Position numbers and translations under genes: made by a program
The notes under the pieces: generated by a model
What the model saw: only the letters and a program-made list of their open reading frames with translations
The model's database searches: none
Told to the model about the DNA's origin: nothing
Shown: positions 52,333-61,801 of the stretch, one piece after another
How positions within the stretch are numbered: position 1 is the stretch's first letter
Layout of the letters: every line of letters begins with the position of its first letter
Source: Sporofaciens musculi
GTDB lineage: Bacteria > Bacillota > Clostridia > Lachnospirales > Lachnospiraceae
DNA length: 64,000 nucleotides
Assembly: GCF_009830285.1 (NCBI RefSeq)
Contig: NZ_WUQX01000001.1
Coordinates: 124,001-188,000 of the forward strand
Reading direction: 5' to 3'

Positions 52333-52437
52333 CCGCTCCCCTGCTCCGGGGGATTCTTTAAAAACTCCATATATATTTCTTGACGTGCCGCCGCCCGCCA
52401 GAAAGCTGTATTGTTCCTACTAATTGGGGATAACACA

Positions 52438-52510
52438 ACTGATGGCCGGAGGCGGGGTTGTCCTCATCGGCACACAGTTGATCCCGCTTCTTGGAAACCT
52501 GTTCGGTTAA
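52438..52510 (+). pseudogene. maff2: Maff2-family membrane protein, 3' part
   Basis: After the right junction the frame CTG ATG GCC GGA encodes LMAGGGVVLIGTQLIPLLGNL then FG and a stop at 52508-52510. It continues the fragment that ends at GIKQ (40,360). GGAGGAAAGG for the VirB6-like gene follows at once. Confidence 0.88.
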
Positions 52511-52531
52511 TGGAGGAAAGGGGACTCACTC

Positions 52532-53404
52532 ATGTTCGATGGCATTTTTGAAGCAATCGAGGAGTGGATGAGAGAGCTTTTGACCAGGATGGTAACGTCC
52601 AACCTGACGGAAATGTTCACGGATGTCAATGAGAAAACCGGGGAGATTGCCGCTCAGGTTGGACAGACGCCGCAGGGATGGAACGGGAGCATTTTCAGCC
52701 TGATACAGAACCTTTCAAATTCGGTGATTGTGCCGATTGCAGGCATGATTATCACGTTTGTCCTCTGCTATGAGCTGATCTCCATGCTGACGGAGAAAAA
52801 CAGTATGCACGAGATAGATACCTGGATGTTCTTCAAGTATTTTTTCAAGATGTGGGTGGCTGTGTATCTGGTCAGCAATACCTTTACCATAACAATGGCA
52901 GTCTTTGACGTGGGGCAGCATGTGGTGAGCGCCGCAGGCGGTGCCATCAACTCACAGACTGCCATCAATATAGATTCCATGATAGAAACGATAGAAACGA
53001 CGATGGAGTCAATGGAGATTGGGGAACTTGTGGTGTTAGCTTTGGAAACCATGCTGGTCAGCCTGTGCATGAAGATCATGTCCGTAGTGATCACGGTGCT
53101 TCTGTACGGGCGTATGATAGAGATCTACCTTTACACTTCGGTTGCGCCAATCCCCTTTGCAACCTTTTCCAACCGGGAATGGGGGCAGGTGGGGAACAAT
53201 TATTTCCGAGGGCTTCTGGCGCTTGGGTTCCAGGGGTTCTTTATGATGGTGTGCGTCGGCATTTATGCGGTGCTGGTATCAACCATCCAGATTTCAGACA
53301 ACATGCATTCGGCGCTGTTCGGGGTGGCGGCATATACCGTAGTCCTCTGTTTCAGCCTGATGAAAACAAGCGGCTTGAGCAAGGCAGTGTTCAATGCGCA
53401 TTAG
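52532..53404 (+). CDS. VirB6/TrbL-like conjugal transfer membrane protein (CD0415/CD1112 type)
   Basis: This 290-residue polytopic protein is part of the secretion channel in the membrane. It has five or six membrane segments, e.g. IVPIAGMIITFVLCYELISM, FKMWVAVYLVSNTFTITMAV, MKIMSVVITVLLYGRMIEIY and FFMMVCVGIYAVLVSTIQ, with the motif YTSVAPIPFATFSNREWGQV typical of the family. The ATG follows GGAGG by about 20 bases. It normally follows maff2 directly; the inner element now separates it from upstream promoters. Confidence 0.88.
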   Translation: MFDGIFEAIEEWMRELLTRMVTSNLTEMFTDVNEKTGEIAAQVGQTPQGWNGSIFSLIQNLSNSVIVPIAGMIITFVLCYELISMLTEKNSMHEIDTWMFFKYFFKMWVAVYLVSNTFTITMAVFDVGQHVVSAAGGAINSQTAINIDSMIETIETTMESMEIGELVVLALETMLVSLCMKIMSVVITVLLYGRMIEIYLYTSVAPIPFATFSNREWGQVGNNYFRGLLALGFQGFFMMVCVGIYAVLVSTIQISDNMHSALFGVAAYTVVLCFSLMKTSGLSKAVFNAH

Positions 53405-53423
53405 ACGCAGGAAGGGGGATTTT

Positions 53424-54317
53424 TTGAAGATTGGACTGATAGACGTGGATTCCCATAACTGGCCGAACCTGTGCCTGATGAAGTTGTCGGCTTACCATAA
53501 AGCGCAAGGGCATTCCGTAGAGTGGTGTGAGTCGGAAGGCAGGTATGACGTGGTTTACAAAAGCCGGGTGTTTACAGACACGTATTCCAAAGACACGGTT
53601 ACTGTCAGGAATGCCGGGAAGGTAATCATGGGCGGCACAGGCTATGGGATGAAGGAATGCCTGCCGGATGCAGTGGAGCATAGTTATCCGGATTACGGCT
53701 TATATCCGCAGTTCCCGGATACGGCGTATGGCTTTTTAAGCCGTGGATGCCCACGGAACTGTGGGTTCTGCATTGTAAGCGGCAAGGAAGGGAGAAGGAG
53801 CGTACAAGTTGCTGATTTGTCTGAATTTTGGGATGGGCAGAAAGAGATAAAATTGATGGATGCGAACCTCCTGGCCTGCCCGGAACATGAAAAGTTGATA
53901 CAGCAGCTTGCAGAAAGCCGGGCCTGGGTGGATTTCTCCCAGGGGCTGGACATCCGCCTGGTCAACCCGGACAATGTTTCGCTGTTGAATAAAGTCCGCA
54001 CAAAAGCGGTTCATTTTGCATGAGACAATCCAAACGAAGATTTGACGGGTTATTTCCGGCGTTTTCTGGAACTGACAAATATAAAAAATAACCGGAGGCG
54101 GCGTGTATATGTGCTTACCAATTATGGGAGCAGCCATGGGCAGGATCTGTACCGGATAAACACATTGCGGGAGATGGGGTATGACCCATATGTGATGGTC
54201 TATGACCGGCCAAATGCGCCGAAGATTACCCGCCAGCTTCAGCGGTGGGTGAACAACAAACGGATATTTTATACGGTAAAGGATTTTGCGGATTATGCGC
54301 CTGCCAGGAAGGAGTGA
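53424..54317 (+). pseudogene. Radical SAM protein with an internal TGA
   Basis: The frame from TTG 53424 (AGGAAGGGGG upstream) reads KIGLIDVDSHNWPNLCLMKL and has the iron-sulfur motif RGCPRNCGFCIV. At 54021-54023 a TGA replaces the Trp expected in KAVHFAWDNPNEDLTG; the same frame then continues (YFRRFLELTNIKNN, VYVLTNYGSSHGQDLYRINT) to 54317. So a single G-to-A change truncates it to 200 of about 297 residues. This protein is regular in Tn1549-like elements, with unknown function. Truncation keeps the SAM cluster motif but loses the C-terminal third. Confidence 0.85.
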
Positions 54318-54324
54318 TTGATAG

Positions 54325-54705
54325 ATGGCATTTGTATCCGTGCCAAAAGATTTGACGAAGATTAAGAATAAGGTGGTCTTGAACCTTACAAAGAGGCAGC
54401 TTGTCTGTCTTGTGGTTGCGGCGGCTGTGGGGCTGCCTTTTTATTTCCTCACGAAAAATTATATCGGGACGAGCAATGCGGCAACGGGCATGGTGCTTTT
54501 CATGCTCCCGGCATTTTTGTTCGCCATGTATGAGAAGGACGGGATGCCGCTTGAGAAGGTTCTTTTGAATATCATCAACGTGAAGCTGAAAAAGCCGGCA
54601 GTCCGAAGGTATGAAACAAAAAATATCTACGAGATGGAGGAAAGAAAAATAGAGACAAAACAAAAGAAAGGGGGAGGGACGCATGGGAAGAAAAAGAGAA
54701 AATAG
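54325..54705 (+). CDS. prgI: PrgI-family (VirB3-like) conjugation membrane protein
   Basis: PrgI corresponds to VirB3 and partners VirB4 at the inner membrane. The 126-residue product has FVSVPKDLTKIKNKVVLNLT, two membrane helices (LVCLVVAAAVGLPFYFLT, AATGMVLFMLPAFLFAMYE) and a basic end. AGGAGTGA lies before the ATG. It overlaps the VirB4 gene by 23 bases. Confidence 0.92.
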   Translation: MAFVSVPKDLTKIKNKVVLNLTKRQLVCLVVAAAVGLPFYFLTKNYIGTSNAATGMVLFMLPAFLFAMYEKDGMPLEKVLLNIINVKLKKPAVRRYETKNIYEMEERKIETKQKKGGGTHGKKKRK

Positions 54706-57442
54706 GCAGACAGTCCGGATGACTGGCAAGGAGGATGCAATCAATCTGGATGACTGGCTGGACGAGCCGGAGGATGATTACATAGATTTTGAGAACAGTA
54801 TCGCTTATTCCGGGCCGGGTGGAAGCAGGGGAATTAACAGAAAACTCACACGCCGTGAGAAAAAGGCGATGGAGAAAGCGGCGAAGGAGGCAGAGAAGCT
54901 AAGGAAGATCCAGGAGGAAGCAGACCGGAAAGCAGAATTGAAAGCCGCCCGTGAAGCAGAGAAAGAGGCAAAGAGAGAGGCAGCAAGGCAGAAAGCGGAG
55001 AAAAAGAAAGCCGTTTCTAAGAAAAAACCACATGCGGCATCGGCGGCACAAAAATCCGTTACGGGAAATGCGGCAACACATAAAGGCAGGAATACGGCAA
55101 AGGCGAAAAAAGCAAAAGAGAAACAGGTTTCCGCACAGCAGTCGATCCCCTACCGGGAGATGGCGAAGGACGGGATCTGCCGGGTGCAGGATAAATATTA
55201 TTCCAAAACCATCCGGTTCTATGACATCAATTATCAGTTGGCGCAGAATGAGGACAAGAACGCTATTTTTGAAAACTGGTGCGACTTCCTCAATTATTTT
55301 GACAGTACCATTCATTTTCAGTTATCTTTCGTGAATCATCACAGCAACATGAAAGAGTTTGAATCTATTATCCAGATCAAGCCGCAGAACGATGATTTTG
55401 ATGATGTGCGGATGGAGTATGCGCAGATGCTGAAAAACCAGCTTGCGAAGGGCAACAACGGGCTTGTCCGCACAAAATATATCACGTTTGGGATTGAAGC
55501 GGACAATATCCGAGAAGCAAAGCCGAAGCTGGAACGGATTGAAGCGGACATTTTGAATAATTTCAAGGTGCTTGGCGTATCTGCCTATCCTTTGAATGGG
55601 GAGGAACGCCTGCAGGTACTGTATGAAACCTTTAACCCTGAGGAAAAAACGCCGTTTCAATTCTCCTATGACAACGTGCTGCGTACCGGGATGGGGACGA
55701 AGGATTTCATTGCGCCCACCAGTTTTGTATTCAGGAACGGGAAGGATTTCCAGATGGGGGATACCCTTGGGGCGGCGTCCTACTTACAGATACTTGCCCC
55801 GGAGCTGACGGACAAGATGCTTGCGGAGTTCCTGGATATGGACAGGAACCTGATTGTAAACCTCCATATCCAGTCCTTAGACCAGATGAAGGCGATCAAG
55901 CTGGTGAAAAGCAAGGTGACGGACATTAACCGGATGAAGATCGAGGAGCAGAAGAAGGCAGTACGTTCCGGGTATGATATGGACATCATCCCCTCTGACC
56001 TCAATACTTACGGTGGGGAAGCGAAGCGGCTGTTGGAAGATTTGCAGTCCCGGAATGAGAGGATGTTCCTTGTAACAGCGCTGTTCTTAAATACGGCAAA
56101 GACAAAGCAGGAGCTGGACAACGCCGTATTCCAGACGGCGGGCATTGCACAGAAATATAACTGTTCACTGCGGCGGTTGGATTATATGCAGGAGCAGGGA
56201 CTGATGAGCAGCGTCCCACTGGGATTGAATTTAGTCCCCATTAAACGTGCGCTGACGACCACATCCACGGCAATTTTCGTCCCGTTTACCACACAGGAAT
56301 TATTTATGGCAGGGGAATCGTTATATTACGGCTTAAATGCGTTGAGCAACAACATGATCATGGTAGACCGGAAGAAGCTGAAAAACCCGAACGGCCTGAT
56401 ACTCGGTACGCCTGGTTCTGGTAAATCTTTTTCAGCGAAACGGGAGATTACCAACGCTTTCTTTGCCACGCAGGACGACATCATTATTGGAGATCCAGAG
56501 GGAGAGTATTATCCCCTTGTCCATGCGTTAGGCGGGCAGGTGATTCATATTTCTGCTACGAGCCGGGACTATATTAACCCGATGGACATCAACATGGATT
56601 ATTCAGACGATGATAACCCGTTAGGGGTGAAAAGCGATTTTATCTTATCTTTGTGCGAGCTGATTATGGGTGCGAGAAACGGCATCGAAGCGGAGGAAAA
56701 ATCGGTGATTGACCGCTGCCTGCCGATTGTGTACCAGAAATATTTCGATAATCCGGTTCCAGAGAACATGCCGGTGCTTGGGGATTTATACCAGTGCCTC
56801 CGGGAACAGAAGGAAGTGCAGGCACAGCGGATTGCGACGGCGCTTGAAATCTATGTAAACGGTTCTCTGAAAGTGTTCAATCACCGTACTAACGTGGAAT
56901 TGGAAAACCGTATCATCTGCTTTGACATTAAGGATTTGGGGAAACAGTTGAAGAAGCTGGGGATGCTGATTGTCCAGGATCAGGTGTGGAATCGTGTCAC
57001 CGTCAACCGTGCTTCACATAAGTCCACCAGATACTATATTGACGAGTTTCATCTGCTCTTAAAAGAAGAACAGACGGCAGCATATTCGGTGGAAATCTGG
57101 AAGCGTTTTCGGAAATGGGGCGGTATCCCGACAGGCATTACACAAAACATCAAAGATTTGCTGTCAAGCCGGGAAATCGAGAATATCTTTGAAAACTCGG
57201 ACTTCATTTATATGCTGAACCAGGCGGCAGGGGACAGGCAGATTTTAGCGAAGCAGCTTAATATCTCTCCCCACCAGTTGTCCTATGTGACGAACAGCGG
57301 AGAAGGTGAGGGGTTGATTTTTTATGGGAGTACCATTATTCCTTTTAAAGACAAATTTGACCGTTCATTGCGCCTCTATGCGTTGATGACAACGAAACCT
57401 TCTGAGATGGAGCAAAATAGCGAAAGGGGAGATAATTTATAA
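54683..57442 (+). CDS. VirB4/TraE-like conjugation ATPase
   Basis: It powers the secretion system. The 919-residue product has a long Lys/Ala/Glu-rich N-terminal coiled region (EAEKEAKREAARQKAEKKKA), absent in most VirB4 proteins, before the CagE/TrbE domain (YYSKTIRFYDINYQLAQNED). Walker A is GTPGSGKSFSAK near residue 574 and Walker B RYYIDEFHLLL near 782, with later QAAGDRQILAKQL. GGGGGAGGG precedes the ATG. It ends at the start of the cytosine methyltransferase. Confidence 0.94.
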   Translation: MGRKRENRQTVRMTGKEDAINLDDWLDEPEDDYIDFENSIAYSGPGGSRGINRKLTRREKKAMEKAAKEAEKLRKIQEEADRKAELKAAREAEKEAKREAARQKAEKKKAVSKKKPHAASAAQKSVTGNAATHKGRNTAKAKKAKEKQVSAQQSIPYREMAKDGICRVQDKYYSKTIRFYDINYQLAQNEDKNAIFENWCDFLNYFDSTIHFQLSFVNHHSNMKEFESIIQIKPQNDDFDDVRMEYAQMLKNQLAKGNNGLVRTKYITFGIEADNIREAKPKLERIEADILNNFKVLGVSAYPLNGEERLQVLYETFNPEEKTPFQFSYDNVLRTGMGTKDFIAPTSFVFRNGKDFQMGDTLGAASYLQILAPELTDKMLAEFLDMDRNLIVNLHIQSLDQMKAIKLVKSKVTDINRMKIEEQKKAVRSGYDMDIIPSDLNTYGGEAKRLLEDLQSRNERMFLVTALFLNTAKTKQELDNAVFQTAGIAQKYNCSLRRLDYMQEQGLMSSVPLGLNLVPIKRALTTTSTAIFVPFTTQELFMAGESLYYGLNALSNNMIMVDRKKLKNPNGLILGTPGSGKSFSAKREITNAFFATQDDIIIGDPEGEYYPLVHALGGQVIHISATSRDYINPMDINMDYSDDDNPLGVKSDFILSLCELIMGARNGIEAEEKSVIDRCLPIVYQKYFDNPVPENMPVLGDLYQCLREQKEVQAQRIATALEIYVNGSLKVFNHRTNVELENRIICFDIKDLGKQLKKLGMLIVQDQVWNRVTVNRASHKSTRYYIDEFHLLLKEEQTAAYSVEIWKRFRKWGGIPTGITQNIKDLLSSREIENIFENSDFIYMLNQAAGDRQILAKQLNISPHQLSYVTNSGEGEGLIFYGSTIIPFKDKFDRSLRLYALMTTKPSEMEQNSERGDNL

Positions 57443-58347
57443 AGCAATTAACACATTTAAGCCTGTTTACAGGCATTGGCGGCATTGACATTGCCGCTGA
57501 AGCCGCAGGTTTTACCACGGTCTGCCAGTGCGAATGGGCAGACTACCCGACTGCGGTATTGGAACGGCACTGGCCGGACGTGCCACGTTTCAGGGACATA
57601 CATACATTGACAAAGGAGGCTTTTTATGACCGGACAGGACAAAAGGAACTTACGTTGCTCTCAGGGGGATTCCCCTGCCAGCCGTTTTCATCCATTGGAA
57701 CCAGGAAAGGGTTTGCGGATGCCCGCTACCTCTGGCCGGAAATGTGCCGCATTATTGAGGAACTACGGCCCCATTACGTGCTTGGCGAGAATGTTGCTAA
57801 CTTCATCAATATGGGGCTCAGCAAGACGCTCTCTGATTTGGGGAAGGCGGGATATTCCGTCTGGACATTCGTACTTCCTGCTTGCGCCGTCGGTGCGTGG
57901 CATGAGCGGAAGCGAACTTTCATCGTGGGGATTGATGTTTCCCACTCCCCTTGCATCAGACATTGGGACAAGGGCGGCTGTGCCAAGGGTGGAAATGACA
58001 CCCAGGGGCGCTTTCCGTGGACTGAGGAAAAACGGCGGGAAATGGACGGCGGGACTGTCAGAAGTGATTTACTTTCTGGAGGAAGGAGCGGATGCAGCTA
58101 TGCGAATCAACCCGGAATGGGTGGAATGGATGATGGGATTCCCGAAAGGGTGGACGGGAAACGTATCTGGGGCATAGAGCCTCCGTCAATACCACGTTTA
58201 TGCTTCGATGTAAAAGACCGGAGCAAGCGCTTGAAAACATTAGGGAATGCGGTTGTTCCCGCACAGGTATATCCAATTTTAAGATATATTGCGGATATAG
58301 AAACAGGGAAATGCGCCCAGTGGTGCGTATGGGAGGGCGGAGTATGA
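57439..58347 (+). CDS. DNA cytosine-5 methyltransferase (Dcm-like)
   Basis: It methylates cytosine and may protect the incoming ICE from restriction. The frame holds motif I LFTGIGGIDIAAEAAGF, motif IV GGFPCQPFSS with the catalytic Cys, motif VI LGENVAN, motif VIII WHERKRTFIVG and motif X RLKTLGNAVVPAQ. No ATG fits: the family-like KQLTHLSLFTGIGG is preceded by ATA at 57439, 7 bases after GGGGAGA and overlapping the virB4 stop, so the start may be a mutated ATG. In the recognition region, a second open frame (57626-58177) encodes FPTPLASD and INPEWVEWMMGFPKGWT, also motifs known from Dcm proteins; see findings. Confidence 0.82.
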   Translation: MKQLTHLSLFTGIGGIDIAAEAAGFTTVCQCEWADYPTAVLERHWPDVPRFRDIHTLTKEAFYDRTGQKELTLLSGGFPCQPFSSIGTRKGFADARYLWPEMCRIIEELRPHYVLGENVANFINMGLSKTLSDLGKAGYSVWTFVLPACAVGAWHERKRTFIVGIDVSHSPCIRHWDKGGCAKGGNDTQGRFPWTEEKRREMDGGTVRSDLLSGGRSGCSYANQPGMGGMDDGIPERVDGKRIWGIEPPSIPRLCFDVKDRSKRLKTLGNAVVPAQVYPILRYIADIETGKCAQWCVWEGGV

Positions 58348-59135
58348 AACGGTGGGTTGCGGGAATGATATTGCTCTGCTCCATGATTCTGTTAAGCATC
58401 AGTGGATATTTTTTCACAGATATGCTTATGCAGGAGCGGAAGGACGATGGATTGAAAGAGCAGTTGAAGGAAATCTATGAGGATTCTGAAAATATGGGAC
58501 TGGAAGAAACGTCAGAGGAAAAGGACGGTAACGGGAATACGGATAATGGGGCAGCTTCTTCTTCTGTCCATCCGGGGCTGCTTGCGCTGCACAGGGAAAA
58601 TCCAGACTGTATCGGATGGATTCGGATAGAAGGGACAGTGATTGATTATCCGGTCATGTACCGTCCATCAGAAGAAAACTACTATCTCCACCGGGATTTT
58701 TACGGGGAGTATTCAGCAAACGGCTGTCTGTTTCTTTCGGAACTGTGCAATCCAGAGACAAGTGACAACCTGATTATCTACGGACACCATATGAACAGCG
58801 GAAAGATGTTTGCGGCGCTGGATCAGTACAAGGACAGCGCATTTTATCTGGAACACCCGCTGATTTCCTATGACACACTGCACGGCAGTGAAACCTATCA
58901 GATTTTTGCCGTATTCTGTACGCCGGTATATACGGGAAGTGATTTTCCTTATTATACGTTTACAAAGGCGGAGGGTGCGGCAGATTATCGGGAATATATG
59001 AAAGCTGTCAAAGAACGTGCGTTTTATGATACAGGAATTTCGGCAGTTTTCAGGGATAAGCTGCTGACCTTATCCACCTGTGAGTATTCCCAAAAGAACG
59101 GAAGGGTTGTGGTAATGGCAAAGAAGATCCGCTAA
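58344..59135 (+). CDS. srtB: Class B sortase
   Basis: Sortase B anchors surface proteins to peptidoglycan. The 263-residue product starts at ATG 58344, overlapping the methyltransferase stop, with GGAGGGCGG upstream. It has an N-terminal membrane anchor (WVAGMILLCSMILLSISGYF), an acidic linker, the catalytic His in YGHHMNSG near residue 149, Cys in LTLSTCEYS near 247 and Arg in NGRVVVMAKK. Its likely substrate is the TPKTG protein at 28,078, since (S/P)PxTG-like signals are used by clostridial SrtB. Confidence 0.93.
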   Translation: MKRWVAGMILLCSMILLSISGYFFTDMLMQERKDDGLKEQLKEIYEDSENMGLEETSEEKDGNGNTDNGAASSSVHPGLLALHRENPDCIGWIRIEGTVIDYPVMYRPSEENYYLHRDFYGEYSANGCLFLSELCNPETSDNLIIYGHHMNSGKMFAALDQYKDSAFYLEHPLISYDTLHGSETYQIFAVFCTPVYTGSDFPYYTFTKAEGAADYREYMKAVKERAFYDTGISAVFRDKLLTLSTCEYSQKNGRVVVMAKKIR

Positions 59136-59161
59136 TAAGAAACAGATTGACAGATCCTGAT

Positions 59162-59186
59162 ACTTTGCGACATCGTGTCGCAAAGT
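59162..59186. promoter_or_regulatory. 25-nt palindrome, copy 8
   Basis: Arms ACTTTGCGACAT and GTGTCGCAAAGT around a central C: one of the best copies. It sits 26 bases after the sortase stop and 23 bases before the start of the hydrolase gene. Confidence 0.8.
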
Positions 59187-59209
59187 TGGATAATGAAAGG
59201 AACAGCGAT

Positions 59210-61801
59210 ATGCGGGAACAGGAGTTTAAAGCAAGGGATAAAACTGTAAATAAAATGAGCCGTGATGGTCTGGTGGAAGAAAACCTGCAGAAGAAAGATT
59301 CTGTCCGGGTAAGCCAGAGGGAGCTGGGCAGCCTGACATTGCCTGGACAGGCGGTTGATTCTATTAATTTCCAAAAAGAAAGGGCAGATGCTAACAGGCA
59401 TGGGCAGAGGGACAATATTTCTCCCGATGGGGAAAATCCCACAAAGGCAAGCAGGCAGCAACGGCAGTCTGCAAAAAAGCGGCGGCTGTACGAAGCGCAG
59501 ACAAGGAATGCTGTGCCTGAAGCGGCAAACGAACCGTTATCTGGATTGCATTTGCCGTCTTTACCAGAAAACCATACACATTCCGTGCAGGAGCAGGACA
59601 GCGGCGGGGATGTGGAACCGGAAGTCCCGGAGGCAGGTTCGGTTCGGGGACTGTCGGAACATTCCTCACGCATGGGGAGCATCCGAGGGCATCCGTCCAG
59701 CGGAAGGAACTATGTTGAGGCGGTGGTGGAAACAAGCCACAACCGGAAGAAAAAGCTGGTGCAGTCACATTTCCAAAAAGAAAATGGACAGCAGGCAGGC
59801 GATGAAGATGGCAGTAAGGATTCCGGGAAAAAAGATACCCGATACCGGGAGACATCAGGGGATGCGGGAGAATCTTTTGATTCTGCCCGTGAAAGCATTA
59901 AGAAAAAGCAGAAACGGGAGCAGCTACATAAGGAACAGAAAAAGCAATCCACCAGACTTTCTTTCGATGATGATGAAGGCGGCATGGTACACGGGGCAGG
60001 CGTGGGGATCGGTAAAAAGGCTGCGTCTGCGGCGTCACATTCCATGTCAGCCTATGCACACGGGAAAGTGCATGAAGCGGAGCAGGATAATTCAGCGGCA
60101 GAGGGCGCACACCGGGCAGAGGTTATGGCTGAACATTCTTTACGCTATGCCATGCGTACCTCCCGCCGGATGGTGCAGAGGAAGCTTTCCCGGTGGAGGG
60201 AATCCCCGGAAGGGGAAGGCGTGAAAAGCCGCCTTCAGTTTGAAGCTTCACAGGAAACGGCAGAATCCATAGGAAAGCAGTTAGAAAAAACAGAGCAGGC
60301 AGAGAAAACAATCTGGAAAAAGTTCTGGCAGAAACAACGGATTAAAAAATCCTACCAGGCGGCAAAGCGGGGCGAGAAAACAACAGCGGAGGCGGCAAAA
60401 GCCACACAGCCCGTATTTGAAAGGATAAAGAGCAAAGCAGCGTTCGTCTTAAAAAATAATAAAGGGATATTTGGGGCAGCGGCAGTCATAGGGCTGCTTT
60501 TTTTGATGCTGTCGGCAGGACTGTCAAGCTGCAGTGCCATGATTGAGGGGGCGTCCTCCAGTATCATCGGCTCCACCTACCCAAGCACGGATGAAGATAT
60601 TTATGATACGGAAAATGCGTATGCGGCATTGGAAGCCGCCTTAGACAGACAGATCAACAACATGGAATCCACCCATCCGGGATATGACGAATACTGGTAT
60701 CAGGTAGACGAGATTTCCCATAATCCTTACCATCTGATTTCCTATTTCACTGCGAAATATGGGGAGTTCACTTACGAACAGGTAAAAGACGAAGTGGAGG
60801 AAATTTTCCGGGAGCAGTACAGCCTGTATGTGGATGAAGCGGACGATACAGTGACGGAGACAAAAACCGTTCGTGTCGGGGAATCTCTGGGGCAGGTGGT
60901 AACGAGCGGGTATTGTAACTGTTCCATCTGTTGCGGTGCATGGTCAGGCGGGCCGACTGCCAGCGGCGCATATCCTACGGCAAACCATACGATAGCGGTG
61001 GATGCCGCCAATCCCTTTGTGCCGATGGGGACGAAGGTTGTGATGAACGGCGTAGAGTATGTGGTGGAGGACACCGGGGCATTTGCCCGGTACGGGGTAC
61101 AGTTTGATGTTTATTATGACAGTCATTCCGCTGCGTCTGCCCACGGGCATCAGACCTGGGAAGCGTTTATTGCGGATGATAATGGCAGTCAGGAAGTGGA
61201 AGTGACCACAATGGAAGTGATTAACCGTTTGGAGGTGACGCTTACAAACCATAATCTGGATGCCGTCCTGCGCAGCCGCATGGATGAAAATGAGGAAAAG
61301 CGGTATGACCTTTACAACGGGACTTACGGCAACCGGAATTATTTATTTGACGTGGGAAGCCTGCCCGGTGGTGCTGGTTCGGATGGTTATGGGTATGAAA
61401 TCCCGTCCGAGGCATTGTCGGATGAAAAGTTCGCAAGGATGATCCATGAGGCAGAAAAATATTTAGGCCGTCCTTATGTATGGGGCGGGGCTTCACCGAG
61501 TACCGGGTTTGACTGTTCTGGCTTTGTCAGTTGGGTAATCAATAACTGTGGAAATGGATGGAACGTGGGAAGGCAGACGGCAGAAGGCTTACGTGGGTGC
61601 TGCGCTTATGTATCGCCGGCACAGGCAAAACCAGGTGATTTGATATTTTTCCAAAACACCTACCCGACATCCGGCGCAAGCCATGTAGGGATTTATGTAG
61701 GCGACAATATGATGATCCACTGCGGTGACCCAATCCAATATACGAACATAAGTTCTGCATACTGGCAGCAACATCTGCTCGGATTTGGCAGATTGCCTTA
61801 A
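59210..61801 (+). CDS. Conjugation cell-wall hydrolase with 3D and NlpC/P60 domains (CD1108 family)
   Basis: It opens peptidoglycan for the mating channel. From ATG 59210 (GAAAGGA upstream) the product has 863 residues. About 420 cytosolic, charged residues precede one membrane helix (GAAAVIGLLFLMLSAGLSSC, about 423-443). A 3D domain (YPTANHTIAVDAANPFVPMG, DTGAFARYGVQFDVYYDSH) comes next, then a C-terminal NlpC/P60 peptidase with Cys in FDCSGFVSW near 768 and His in SHVGIYVG near 824. A longer frame begins upstream but includes the palindrome and lacks a better start. Confidence 0.92.
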   Translation: MREQEFKARDKTVNKMSRDGLVEENLQKKDSVRVSQRELGSLTLPGQAVDSINFQKERADANRHGQRDNISPDGENPTKASRQQRQSAKKRRLYEAQTRNAVPEAANEPLSGLHLPSLPENHTHSVQEQDSGGDVEPEVPEAGSVRGLSEHSSRMGSIRGHPSSGRNYVEAVVETSHNRKKKLVQSHFQKENGQQAGDEDGSKDSGKKDTRYRETSGDAGESFDSARESIKKKQKREQLHKEQKKQSTRLSFDDDEGGMVHGAGVGIGKKAASAASHSMSAYAHGKVHEAEQDNSAAEGAHRAEVMAEHSLRYAMRTSRRMVQRKLSRWRESPEGEGVKSRLQFEASQETAESIGKQLEKTEQAEKTIWKKFWQKQRIKKSYQAAKRGEKTTAEAAKATQPVFERIKSKAAFVLKNNKGIFGAAAVIGLLFLMLSAGLSSCSAMIEGASSSIIGSTYPSTDEDIYDTENAYAALEAALDRQINNMESTHPGYDEYWYQVDEISHNPYHLISYFTAKYGEFTYEQVKDEVEEIFREQYSLYVDEADDTVTETKTVRVGESLGQVVTSGYCNCSICCGAWSGGPTASGAYPTANHTIAVDAANPFVPMGTKVVMNGVEYVVEDTGAFARYGVQFDVYYDSHSAASAHGHQTWEAFIADDNGSQEVEVTTMEVINRLEVTLTNHNLDAVLRSRMDENEEKRYDLYNGTYGNRNYLFDVGSLPGGAGSDGYGYEIPSEALSDEKFARMIHEAEKYLGRPYVWGGASPSTGFDCSGFVSWVINNCGNGWNVGRQTAEGLRGCCAYVSPAQAKPGDLIFFQNTYPTSGASHVGIYVGDNMMIHCGDPIQYTNISSAYWQQHLLGFGRLP

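Larger units (their letters stand above)
40360..52437 (+). mobile_element. Mobilizable serine-recombinase element inserted in maff2
   Basis: The 12.1-kb element is bounded by the two halves of maff2. Left junction AAGCA|GGTCACGG and right junction CACA|ACTGATGG share the dinucleotide CA (40358-40359 and 52436-52437), giving a reconstructed target AAG-CA-ACTGATGG that restores GIKQLMAGGG. It encodes a large serine recombinase at the right end, MobA/MobL, a CHC2 primase-like protein, a VapE-like protein, TnpV-like and several regulators. No transfer channel genes are present, so it depends on a conjugative helper such as its host ICE. Streptococcal elements targeting maff2 are known. Confidence 0.9.

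Noticed and set aside
53391..53423. ATG 53394 as start of the radical SAM gene
   Set aside because: It lies in the end of the VirB6-like gene without a ribosome site; TTG 53424 follows AGGAAGGGGG and begins the conserved part.
59147..59209. Upstream extension of the NlpC/P60 gene to TTG 59147
   Set aside because: It would translate through the 25-nt palindrome; the ATG at 59210 has a ribosome site and a better fit.
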